The notes beneath the pieces were generated by a model. It was not told the origin of the DNA and did no database searches. It saw only the letters and a program-made list of their open reading frames with translations. Source: Crambe crambe (lineage: Eukaryota; Porifera; Demospongiae; Poecilosclerida; Crambeidae). Taken from it: a stretch of 64,000 bases of DNA. A program made the translations under genes and the position numbers. The stretch spans positions 1,583,501-1,647,500 of the forward strand of contig OZ004583.1 in the NCBI GenBank assembly GCA_963924555.1. The letters run 5' to 3'. Shown here piece by piece: positions 41,263 through 52,165 of the stretch (positions are counted from its first letter, which is position 1; the number at the start of each line of letters is the position of its first letter).

Positions 41263-44200
41263 ATGTCTAAGCCTGCAAAAGGAGCCAGGCGAACTTCGTC
41301 TACAGGTATATATGCAGACTAGCTATTCTCCTAGCTTATACCGATAGCTAGCGACTAGTATACCGTGCAGTGGAGAGTGGGCATTATTTAGAATTACTTT
41401 TGATGCAGTTGGCAAGAAAAAAGATAATAAAGGACTTTCGAGTCCAGATGGCAGTTCAAGGAACGACACTCCTACAACCTCTGTTGATAGCATGGGGCAT
41501 GAAAAAGAATTCTCCATTGATTCAATACTTGATAATGAAGAGGTGGCCAACCTGCTACTGAGGAAGTCTGATTTGATAAAGGTGGCCGATATAAACCAGT
41601 TCATGTTGTGGGTGTGGCATTCCCATGTGATGGCAAGAAATGCATTGCAGCTATTATAAATAGCACAAAGACAATTATATTGAGGCTTGAAATGGATGAA
41701 TATCTGGATCCCATGAAAAAAAGTAGTTACTGCATATTTAGATATACATATTCAATATTTGGCTTAGCAATGGTTGTATTTAAGAGCTTGGATGCTTGGT
41801 GCCTCTTCTGCTTTAGATCACTAGGAAATCTTTATGAATCTCTTTGCTAAGCAGCATACAGTATAGCAATTTTGATGATTTGTAAAGTAGTTCAGAAACT
41901 TTTTGCCCTACATGTACATTGAGAATAGCCCAGATATGCGGCACCACACCCCCAACATGAAATTGTAGAAAACTTATCGAATTTACAGTGGTCTTCAAAT
42001 TATTCTTAGCTACACCCTCCAAAACCAACAACTGACATCTCTATTCAACTTGAGAATGTTCGAAAGGTAATGGTACACCAAGAACCTGAGAATTCCAAAC
42101 CCAAGGACAAAGATAAACTCCAGAGGTAAAATCAGAAGTCATACTTAGTCGACACTTTTTTTAAATCTTTATGTAGAGTTGGGGTTCTCCAGCCACTACC
42201 TCCTGATACCTTAGTAACTGCTTCAAAGGTTTTAGGTATGAGAATGTGTTTAGCTAACATTTTAGTTATAGACAATTCTTTTTCACTTTATCCCCAGGAA
42301 CATCTCCAGCTGGGCCACGTTTCGATGGTGATGGAACATTTGTATCCCACTCAATTTTGGGGAAAGTGAAAGATTTTTCAAACGAGCTAAAGAATAGAAA
42401 TATGGTGAGGAAACCTATGCAGCACCCCTCTAATTAGAGAATAATGTGTGTATTGGGGAGGGGGGTACTTTTATTTATTGATTCATAGAGGTAACTACCG
42501 TATACGAGTTAATTTTGGCGGGAGTTTTATTTGGCGTTTGTACCAAAGAAGGCTTTTGGCAGACATTAATTGGCGGCGGCGCATTATTGCGCACGCTGCT
42601 TCTCTTTGGCTAGTTTGCTCAGTCCTCTTCACTTCACGATCTATCTCTTTTAACTGAGCTTCCGTCAAGGAAACACTCCCTTTCCTCCTTCTTCAAGAAC
42701 TTTCGAAGAGCCATCACGATCGCAAAACAGCTAGAAATGAAACTAGCTAGCTAATCAAGTAGTCTTGATCTTGAGCATGCAGCTCATTGCTTGCTGCACG
42801 TGCAAAATACACTCGAGCCCCACCCCCGGGCCCGCCCCCCATAGCTATAGATATGATATTGGCGGACATTATTATTGGCGGTTCCAAGACAGACCGCCAA
42901 ACCGTCAAATTTAATACACCGCCAAATTTAACTCATATACGGTATTCCCTTTCCATCGATCCCCTAAAAGTGGCCCACCTAATCTGCCAGTCAAGCCACC
43001 AAATAATAATGTCCCCTCTTGCACCCTTCTCCATAATGTTATCATCCCAGGTTGAATCAGCAAGTCCGTTCACCCGACCACCACCGATCATCCAATCTAA
43101 AGTAGTTAATCCTAAGCCACCACCAAAAATGTCTTACAGGAAAACCATTCTGGTATGTGGATTTACTATACCTACTTGCAGTTTCATAATAATTATTCAA
43201 ACTGCATATTATTTTTCATAGCCTCGAGAGAAACACGCTCTTCAGAACTGGGATAAGACCATGGAAGAGAGAAGGTATCAACAGCAGTATCTTGCAGGTG
43301 TGTACAATACTACATAAAATTAATCAGAGAGTGCTAATGTAGGGATGACTCGGACGGCCGCGCGCGCTGCCTATAGACTAATACGAAAGTGAAATTCTAG
43401 TTCCCCCACTTAGACCTAACAAAAGCTACTGTGAATGATTATCCAGCCTACTAGAGCCTACTACAATGTGCAGACCAAGTTTCAGGACCAGGGAGCTTAC
43501 CATTTCAGAAATACAGCAAGCAGGTAAATCGCTGGATTCTTCTTCTTCTCATTATTCTTCTTATTATTCTTCTTAGACAACCATATCTCTCGAACCACTC
43601 AAGCTACAGCTATGATTTCTGGATAAATTCACTCCAAATTCTACGAACTACAATCTTTTCTACCCGTTGATCCTCGAAAGAGTCGATGAAAAAGGAGACA
43701 CTACGGAGCACAGCACTCGACTAATTCAATTAGGAAGCCATCTTTCCTATAATACGCATGCGTGTGTATTTGATATCTAATTATTCGAAATTATAATATT
43801 ACTTAGCTAGCTAGCTCTAGATAATGGACTGCACTAATCGACTCAGGGATTTTAGATTCACCAATCCAGCTACCTATTTCAGCATCTTCGACCTCCAAGT
43901 ATAGCTCGACAATAACACAACACCTTGACTCGTTGCTATGCTATTGGAGAACTATTCTTCTTCCATCTGTCCCCTGCATAGAAGAATGAACTCTATACAT
44001 AGCTAAAACCATAAAAGAGAGGAAAAAAGACCAGGAACAAGTAAGGGAAAAATCATTTCGTGAAATGAAAAAAGATGTAGGGATGACCACTGCTCAAAAA
44101 AGTAAGGAAACAAGAAGGATGGAAATGGGATCAATCTTTGTTCTGTATATCCAGCCAACAATCCCTACATATACGTATATTACTGCACTATAATCTGAAG

Positions 44201-47200
44201 CTACCCGACGTATATGTAGGGATTGTTGGCTGGATATACAGAACAAAGATTGATCCCATTTCCATCCTTCTTGTTTCCTTACTTTTTTGAGCAGTGGTCA
44301 TCCCTACATCTTTTTTCATTTCACGAAATGCTTTTTCCCTTATATATGTACAAGTGCCGGAGAGGAATACGATAGCATATCTGAAGCTGGACTTGTTAAC
44401 ATCTTGATGACTGTATTATCATTTCTAGATAAGTTACTATGTTCTCCTGAGGAACTAGTCATGAACAAGGGAGATGGTCACCGAAAGAGAGTTGAAAAAA
44501 GGTGCAGTTCACTGCTTCTTGAGGGTGGGGAGCTTGTTAATGGAAATTTTTTTTAAATAGGAGCAGGGTTATTGACCAAGGCAGACCAAAGAAGCCAAAA
44601 GGATGTGAGTCCATCACTCATGGTGTATTGTATTGAATTTAATTTCATGAGTTACTATAGATGCCGAGTTTTGGAAACAGGAGGGCAGACTAGGAGATGA
44701 TGAAACTGGAATGAAGTGAGTTTCCCATGGGTATCCTGTAAATGTTGTACCTTAATCCTGACATTGCATCTTCGTCCAGTGTGACTCTGACTCAAACAGA
44801 AAAGGGATTCCCTCCTGAAGTGGAACATATTGCAGTGCCTTCGTATGTCACAAATGTGGAAAAGGGTAATAATTATATAATTATAAATGTGTATGTACTC
44901 ATTATTCTCTATCATCCCTTCCAGGATTGAGTAAACAAGGACAGAGCATTCCTATGGAATTTACCTATCATAAATCATGTCACCTTTCTGAGGATCAAAA
45001 ATCCCTTCCTCCTTCTAAAGAATATATACCAGTAAGGAGAAATTCTCTTAAAATGTACACGTGAGAACAAAAAACTTTATATTTTTTTCAGGAAATATCT
45101 GAACTGAGTGTGATTGGTAACCTTCCTGAGCCCAAACCCTGTGATTCAGCTAATAGCAGTATCCCTGCGTCCTCTACTCGATTCAGGTTGAAGACAGATT
45201 CCTTGGACTCACTTGGGGAGGAGGGGGACACAGAGGACAGCAGCAATGCTGCCATGGATGCTGAATGGTACATATGTATTGTGTAATGTCCACACTCCTT
45301 GCTTGGACCATTGAGTAATAGGAATATCCACTTGTTTACTATTTGTTTGTCTATTGTTTGTTTTTGTTTATTTGTTTATCTATTGTTTGATAGCCTGGAT
45401 GCAAGATTACGTTCAAATTCCAGTGAAATCGAATCCAAAAAAATGCAAGGTCCTATCTTGAAGCTGGATAACACAGTGCTCAAATGGACAGGAGTTGCTT
45501 CTGCACTCATGCATCGCTACAGCTCATTCCAGCTTATGGAGATAGCAAGCAAGAGCGATATCCTTTGTCCACCTCCGAGGTTGGCAGTTACAAAAGAGAA
45601 GCTGTCTGGATCCATGGTGGAGTTGCAATCACCTGGTGAGACCGTGTGTTTACAGGCCATTGAGTTTCGGGTGAATATGGAGGGCCAAGCTGGCAGTATT
45701 GCCACATCTAGCCTCAATATGGAAAACCTTGGCAGCACAGCTATATATTTCTCATGGAAGGTACGTATACAGTAGGTCATAGCTATATGTATATCGGAAG
45801 GGGGGGGGGGGGGGGAGGTAAGAAGGCTAGAGACCTAGCCGAAACGTAGGTTTCAAAAAGAAATTTGTTAAGCTGAATATAAAAGAGAGAAATAAAAGAA
45901 ATTTAGAATGTCAGCTGATAATGGAATTATATGAAGCTATTTATTGTTGTTGTTTTCATTTATTTAGTCTCTTCCTAGGGTCAACTCCTTGGGTACAGTC
46001 CAGGGTAGAGACTGCCAACGATTCTACTTCGACACTAGAGGAGGTACTGACAGTATAATTCTAACAGAATGAGTCCTCTCCTACCAATGGGTAGAGGGTA
46101 GGAGGGGGCTTTTTAAAGTCTAGCTGCTAAAAATAGGTGGACATCTGAGATCCATTTACATAACTATCCCTGTATTATGCACATGTCCTGTAGGTGTCCT
46201 TCGGCCAGGTCAGAAACTTGCTTTCCCATTTCTCTTCAAGTCCTCAAATCCTGGTATTTTCTCTGAAAAATGGATGCTGACTACTCGCCCACTCTGTAAC
46301 CAGGGTAGACCCCTAATCGTTACTCTCAAGGGGGTGTGTAGTCAAGAAGATCTTTATGCACGTAGAAGGAATCAAATTGAAGTAAGTATTATAGTGTGAC
46401 ACAGGGTAGACAAAGGCAGACAAGTGAAGAAATTGACCGGAAAATGTCCTTAAAATTCTAGACCTGATTGGTTTCTGTATACAAATACTTATACCAGCTA
46501 GACCAGTATAACATAATAATTATATGCATCCTTTTATGTAACTCAGCAAATGTTGGCTCATAGAGAAGCAGAAGCTGCAGCTAATGAACTCATGGATCAG
46601 ATCATGAGAAGTGTAAAGACACCTCCTCGGAGTCCTCCACAGAGGAAGACTATTGTGATGGTACTGTAGTATAATTCTCCCTATTAAAAAATGATGAATA
46701 ATAGACAATTTATTCTGAGAGAAGGAGGGAATTTTTTTGTATGCTACAATTAAAATTGGAACTTTTATTAACTTATTTTTAAGGAGGAAGATATCTTTAA
46801 AGAGAAGAATCCAGATGTAAGTTTGGAAAGTTATAGGAGTTGTTGAAAACTGTTATTGCATCTATAGATGTACTACCACTACAACGTAGTCCAGCAGTTG
46901 AAACGTCTTCATATTATCACTGTCTGTCCTGAACTAGTCCAAGATCTGGAATCACTACCTTCTGGATCCAAGGGGGAGAGAAGTGCAGGAAAGAAGAGTG
47001 AAGAAAAATCCAGCACTTCCAAGAAATCGGCAGCTGAAGAGAAATCTGGTGGCAAGAAATCGGCACCAATTAAAGAAAAGAAACTAGTCAAGAAAAAAAC
47101 TGAGTACCTCAAGGATGAAGTTTTGGGTATGCAGGGCTCTGAGCAGGGTGGCAAATATTTGCATGCAGTACTGATACATGCATGTATCGGACACGTAAAT

Positions 47201-48685
47201 TGGACCCATGCAATGCATGTACTGGATGCATGTATATGTATGTGTAATTAACTTCTTTTTCTTTTCCCTTCTTCTTCTTCCTTCCTTCCTTCCTTCCTTC
47301 CTTCCTTCCTTATAGAACCCATCCCTGCTTCACCTGTGGAAGCACCCAAATGGGATCTCTCCATTTCAACTCTACTCGAGGTAATGCACACTATCTCAGA
47401 TATACAACATGTGCTATGCTTGATAGAGATTAAAAACATCATTGGTGAACACTTTATTGATGTAGATTATAATGAATGTTGAAGACGAAACTTCAAGGGA
47501 GGAGAAACTGAAGCAGTTGAATCACTATGTGGGACTACTCTCCTTCCCTCCGGCCCCATCCATAAAGAGAAATCCATATCACTTATGGTACATCCTCTAA
47601 CATAGCAGTAGGTAGAAATCATGCTTTGATGATTATTCCAGACTTCTGTCATGTGCAGTGACCAGGCTATCCTCACACTAAATTTTAGCCCTAAGTCTTG
47701 GAGAGCTAAGTGACCAAAAATGATTTCTACCTTGAATAAGAGATTATCAGTAGTGTAGAATGTATGTATTAACTACTATTCTATGAGGTTTGACCTTCAT
47801 AATTGAAAGCCAAAAGGGTCCTTAGAAATATTTTGTTTCTAGAATTGATCATTCTAAACCCTGTTCTTGAACAGCTACCTTGCTCTGTGTGATGCCATGG
47901 ACAGAGTGGCAGAGACTTCTGCCCACCTCTGTGAAGTCATGGGTTTGCCCGTGAAAGAATTCAGTGGAGTCAAGGGAAATGAAGATGATGCTGTCTCCAA
48001 TATGCTACACTCACCAGGTACTTACAAGTACTTGAGTAATCAATTTAAGAATGGAAATTTTTTATTCATATGTGGCAGCACACAAATCCAAAAATGAAAA
48101 GAAAGGAACACCAGTTAAAGAAAAGAAAGGAGACCTAAAGAAGCCAGTTAACAAGGATAAGGAGAGGGTAAATTTACCTCTTATTACTGCAGGAGGGTTG
48201 GTGATTCCTCCTTCTTTTCTTCTTCTGTAGAGTCCAAGTACTAGCAGCAAACAGAAAAAAAGTAAACGTTTAGGTGGTAAGTTAAGTCTTCTCCTATCAT
48301 GTACTCCTCTCACTCCTTCCCTGCCCATTTTAAAGCATAATGTACAAATTATTCTTTATAGATAGTGGCCATCATGGTGATTTACACGAGGTGAGTTGAA
48401 GGGATGGCTAAAGATAGAGAAGTCAATCGATTATTGTGTATGATGCTGTATAATTATAGGATAAGAGACCAGGCTCTGCAATTGCTATCGAACCTGTAGA
48501 CCCTATTCTTGAAGAGAAATACAAGGAAAATTTTCATGCTGCTGTGAGTCATTAGATATCACATCGAGCCTTTGCAGTTCTTCAGTCAAGCTAAAGAAAA
48601 TTTTCCATCTATGCTGTAATTATTGTAGGTACAACTAATCCTTGGATCAGCAGTTGAAAAAATGGTGTTGCTAATGGAAAACTGA
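41263..48685 (+). CDS. MYCBPAP: MYCBP-associated protein, 28 exons
   Basis: About 1,021 residues. Exons: 41263-41305, 41409-41581, 42010-42125, 42177-42235, 42298-42404, 42991-43152, 43222-43297, 44363-44501, 44561-44604, 44661-44715, 44780-44865, 44925-45031, 45092-45267, 45394-45760, 45968-46043, 46194-46381, 46547-46660, 46784-46816, 46868-47126, 47316-47380, 47466-47587, 47659-47709, 47875-48017, 48079-48167, 48231-48276, 48362-48390, 48460-48543, 48629-48685. Landmarks shared with vertebrate MYCBPAP: HSILGKVKDF, ALQNWDKT, DDETGM, the beta-rich domain with SSLNMENLGSTAIYFSW and RFYFDTRGGVLRPGQ, NPGIFSEKW, YHYNVVQQL, VMGLPVKE and a Lys-rich C-terminal part. The family belongs to the sperm-flagellum and ciliary central apparatus. 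The exon 2 end and the acceptor at 44363 are the least certain. Confidence 0.9.
42496..42944. mobile_element. Tc1/mariner-like MITE, 445 bp, TA target site
   Basis: Element 42498-42942 begins CCGTATACGAGTTAATTTTG and ends with CAAATTTAACTCATATACGG. A TA lies on each side. GGCGG motifs repeat inside both arms. Located in a MYCBPAP intron. Confidence 0.75.
43338..44345 (-). repeat. Dispersed repeat with perfect foldback end (copy 2)
   Basis: 43735-44345 is the inverse of 35843-36400. It ends in a hairpin of about 130-base arms (44043-44178 and 44210-44341), both with AGGATGGAAATGGGATCAAT. TGTAGGGATGAC at 43339 and GTCATCCCTACA at about 44290 could be the outer ends. Within a MYCBPAP intron. 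Confidence 0.7.
45796..45852 (+). other. Poly-G run followed by a hairpin with GAAACG (hammerhead-like remnant)
   Basis: After 18 or so G residues comes GGCTAG-AGAC-CTAGCC and GAAACGTAGG. This matches the helix and 3' core of the motif at 36806 but lacks CTGATGA. It lies in a MYCBPAP intron. Confidence 0.35.
47276..47312. repeat. (CTTC)n tetranucleotide repeat
   Basis: Forms the pyrimidine tract directly before the MYCBPAP acceptor at 47316. Confidence 0.9.
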
Positions 48686-48854
48686 AGTACAATGTAGTAA
48701 TTTTCTTAGCCAATCATTAATTATTACTTAATGATTACATCATTGGATGAGGTCAAGGGTTAAAGTGGGCGGCGCCGTTGCCCTTGCTAGACCATAAAAG
48801 GCAAGGTTTTTCCAATTCTACAAGATGCTGCTAGCAACATAGATATATTACACG

Positions 48855-50348
48855 ATGCTAGCAATCACTGCCTTGATCATAGTTGTGGCTCTGGTGATCT
48901 ACTTAGAAGTCCCGCGGTACGTCTACAAATACTACAGAGTGTGGAAGTTGCTGAGACCAGTACCAGCTCCTGCCCCTTTCACTCATCATTGGCTCTTGGG
49001 CCACATTCCTGATCTCGTCAAGCAGGATGAAGCACTCATACTTCAGGGTATTGAACAGATGAATACACCAGCCCACAAGCACGTTCACTTGGCCAAAACA
49101 TGGATTGGACCTGTTCCCATGATTCACATCAACCACCCCGATGTCCTCGCACAGCTCTTGAAGGAACCAAAGAGTGAGATAATCTACAGTGTTCTTGAGC
49201 CCTGGCTTGGGAGGGGTTTGCTGATAGAGCAAGGTGATAAGTGGTTCCGAAATCGTCGTCTGCTCACTCCAGCTTTTCATTATGAGATATTAAAGGGATA
49301 TGTACCAGTATATAACAGTTGTGTGTCCGTGTTACTAGAGAAGTGGTCAAAGTCAGCCATGCGAGGAGAATCTGTCAAACTCTTTGATAATTTGTGTTCG
49401 ATGTCACTGGATGTGATCTTGCAATGTTCCTTTAGCTTCAAGAGTGGATGCCAGACAGCTGAAGTTAAGCATCCTTATGTAACGGCCTGCTCGCAACTTG
49501 TGCGACAATGCACTGATCGGCTAATGAATCCATTGAATTTGATCGATTGGTTGTACTGGCTTACCCCTCATGGACAAAAGACCAGACAGTTATGCAATCT
49601 CGTCCATGATCATGCAGAGAAGGTTATTTCTGAGCGTAAGTTAGCACTTAAGAGCTCTTCCAATGGAGCTCGTAAGTATTTGGATTTCCTTGATATCTTG
49701 CTAACGGCTAAAGATGATGATGGTAAAGGAATGACAGACTTGGAGATCAGAAATGAAGTGGATACGTTCATGTTCGAGGGCCACGATACCACCACCAGTG
49801 CTACATCATTCACTCTGTACTGCCTGGCCAAGTATCCTGAACACCAGGACAAGGTCCGTGAAGAAGTGAGAAATGTCCTAATGGGAAGAGAATGTTTGGA
49901 ATATGATGACCTGAAGGAGCTAAAGTACACAACGTGGTGTATCAAGGAAGCCATGAGACTTTATCCTCCTGTATTTTACTTCTTTCGTAGAACAACCGAA
50001 GAGATTGAACTCAACAATCACCTGATTCCCAAAGATATCACAATTGCTGTTGAGACCATTCTAATGCATCACAATGACTCTATCTGGGAAAATCCAGAGG
50101 AGTATGACCCTCTTCGTTTTCAGCCAGCCAATTTTGAGAAGCACGGGCCTTACGACTATATTCCCTTTTCGGCTGGGAACAGAAATTGCATTGGTCAGAA
50201 TTTTGCCATGAATGAGATGAGAGTTGTGGTAGGGATGATTCTGAACTGCTTTTCATTGAAAGTGGACAAGACTCACAAGGTAGAAATTGTTCCAAGAGTA
50301 ATTTTGAGGACAAAGAATGATATCAAGATACATCTGGAAGCTTTGTGA
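48855..50348 (+). CDS. CYP4-like cytochrome P450, gene 1 (intronless)
   Basis: 497 residues. An N-terminal ER anchor (about 2-18), then the P450 fold. The I-helix oxygen-activation motif is EGHDTTTS (about 306), the ExxR motif KEAMR is near 364, and the heme loop FSAGNRNCIG has the ligand Cys near 444. The HDTTTS and heme-loop style fit clan 4, whose members hydroxylate fatty acids and other lipids at the omega end. Substrate unknown. A five-codon ORF (48824-48841) with nearly the same ATGCT(G)CTAGCAA start precedes the real ATG. 107 bases separate its stop from the next P450 ORF. Confidence 0.92.
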   Translation: MLAITALIIVVALVIYLEVPRYVYKYYRVWKLLRPVPAPAPFTHHWLLGHIPDLVKQDEALILQGIEQMNTPAHKHVHLAKTWIGPVPMIHINHPDVLAQLLKEPKSEIIYSVLEPWLGRGLLIEQGDKWFRNRRLLTPAFHYEILKGYVPVYNSCVSVLLEKWSKSAMRGESVKLFDNLCSMSLDVILQCSFSFKSGCQTAEVKHPYVTACSQLVRQCTDRLMNPLNLIDWLYWLTPHGQKTRQLCNLVHDHAEKVISERKLALKSSSNGARKYLDFLDILLTAKDDDGKGMTDLEIRNEVDTFMFEGHDTTTSATSFTLYCLAKYPEHQDKVREEVRNVLMGRECLEYDDLKELKYTTWCIKEAMRLYPPVFYFFRRTTEEIELNNHLIPKDITIAVETILMHHNDSIWENPEEYDPLRFQPANFEKHGPYDYIPFSAGNRNCIGQNFAMNEMRVVVGMILNCFSLKVDKTHKVEIVPRVILRTKNDIKIHLEAL

Positions 50349-50515
50349 TGGCTGCATAGCTAGCTATGTACTGAAGCTATTAACCCTAGTTCTAGTCCTC
50401 CATACTTTATGGTTTCGTGTAATATTTTTGTTTTGTAGAAGCTCTATGACGCCTATTGAGCATGCGCTTTAAAATAATAGCGCGCGGGAAAATAATTAGC
50501 CCCACCCCAGCAAAC

Positions 50516-52018
50516 ATGTTGCTAGCAATTTTGGGCTTACTTTTAGTAACATTGGTCTTCTACTTCGGTCTTCCACGATCACTCTACTGTTACTACAGGC
50601 AATACAAACTGCTGAGATCGATACCAGCACCGGATACATACACCGAACATTGGCTGCTTGGGCATATTCCTGACCTCTACAAGTTTGATGAAGCCCTGCT
50701 CTTAGATGCCGTCAAACAAATGAATAAACCTACCAACAAAGACCTCTGTCTGCTTAAAATTTGGCTTGGACCGGTCCCTGCAATTGCTGTCCATCACCCG
50801 AAAGTACTTCCAAAGCTCTTGAAAGAGCCAAAAAGTGAAATTGTTTACAGGATGCTCAAGCCCTGGCTTGGAGAGGGATTGCTGATATCACAAGGAGATA
50901 AGTGGCAAAGGAATCGTCGTCTCTTGAATGCAGGCTTTCGTTCCGATGTACTGAGAGGGTATATCCCAGTATTTGACAATTGTGTGTCCGTGTTACTGAC
51001 AAAGTGGTCAAAATCAGCTCAAAAAGGAGAACCTGTAAAGATTTTTGAAGCGATAAACACCATGCTGTTAGATATCATTTTACGGTGTGGTTTTAGCTTT
51101 GAAAGCGGTTGCCAGATTGCTAAACTCCCATACACAGTTGCTTGTTGTGAACTCATTGAACTGTGCACCAATCGAATAATGAATCCGTTGTACCTGATTG
51201 ACTGGTTGTACTGGCTCACCCCTCATGGACGAAAGACCAAAAAGCTGTGCAATATCGTTCATGAGCAATCGGAGAAAATTCTTGCTGAACGTAAACTATC
51301 TCTTGAGCATGCTAAAAAAGGAAAGGCTCGGAAATATTTGGATTTTCTGGATATTTTGTTGATGGCTAAGGATGAGAATGGTAAAGGAATGACAGATTTG
51401 GAGATCAGAACAGAAGTGGACACTTTAATGTTTGGGGGGCATGACACTACAACTAGCGGTCTGTCATGGGCACTGTACTGCCTGTCCAAGTATCCTGAAC
51501 ATCAGGACAAAGTCCGTGAAGAAGTACAAAGTGTCCTAATGGGAAAGGAGCATCTTGAGTATGACGACCTGAAAGAATTGAAGTACACGACATGGTGCAT
51601 CAAGGAAGCCATGAGACTCTACCCTGCTGTTGTTTACATCTCTCGTAGGACAACTGAAGAAATTGAACTTGATAACCATCTGATCCCTGAAGGCATTACA
51701 GTTGGAATTCAACTCTTCCTACTCCATCGCAATGCAAATATCTGGGAAAACCCTAATGAGTATGACCCGCTTCGTTTCCATCCAGTTAACATGGATAAGC
51801 ATGGGCCTTACGACTATATCCCTTTTTCAGCTGGTTACAGAAGTTGTTTTGGTCAAAGTTTTGCCATGTTGACTATGAAATTAGCAGTAGGGATGATCGT
51901 GAATCGTTTCTTGATGAAATTAGATGAGTCACACAAGGTGGAAATGATACCAAGAGCAGTACTGAAGACAAAGAATGATGCACAAGTATATTTGAAAGAT
52001 CTAACTGTTGATTTGTAG
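50516..52018 (+). CDS. CYP4-like cytochrome P450, gene 2 (intronless)
   Basis: 500 residues from the ATG at 50516, chosen because it aligns with the start of gene 1 and begins the membrane anchor; an ATG at 50456 would add 20 residues. It has the I-helix GGHDTTTS, KEAMR, and FSAGYRSCFG with the heme Cys near residue 442. It is the most divergent of the three P450s, with Tyr/Ser/Phe changes in the heme loop that leave the key residues in place. Tandem with gene 1 on the same strand. Confidence 0.92.
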   Translation: MLLAILGLLLVTLVFYFGLPRSLYCYYRQYKLLRSIPAPDTYTEHWLLGHIPDLYKFDEALLLDAVKQMNKPTNKDLCLLKIWLGPVPAIAVHHPKVLPKLLKEPKSEIVYRMLKPWLGEGLLISQGDKWQRNRRLLNAGFRSDVLRGYIPVFDNCVSVLLTKWSKSAQKGEPVKIFEAINTMLLDIILRCGFSFESGCQIAKLPYTVACCELIELCTNRIMNPLYLIDWLYWLTPHGRKTKKLCNIVHEQSEKILAERKLSLEHAKKGKARKYLDFLDILLMAKDENGKGMTDLEIRTEVDTLMFGGHDTTTSGLSWALYCLSKYPEHQDKVREEVQSVLMGKEHLEYDDLKELKYTTWCIKEAMRLYPAVVYISRRTTEEIELDNHLIPEGITVGIQLFLLHRNANIWENPNEYDPLRFHPVNMDKHGPYDYIPFSAGYRSCFGQSFAMLTMKLAVGMIVNRFLMKLDESHKVEMIPRAVLKTKNDAQVYLKDLTVDL

Positions 52019-52165
52019 CTATTCCAGAATTATCACATGATATTATATACCACTCAAGATCATATTTAGCTATCTGATCTATGCATTGGCAACCATGTGG
52101 TTACTACATGAAAAAAGAAAAAAGAAAAATAGTCTGCAAAAATTCATAATAATACTCCACTATAT

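Noticed and set aside
41608-41850. 80-residue frame in a MYCBPAP intron
   Set aside because: No similarity to the family, and the flanking exons splice in phase without it.
42448-42657. 69-residue plus-strand frame
   Set aside because: Lies mostly within the TA-flanked MITE; no protein-like features.
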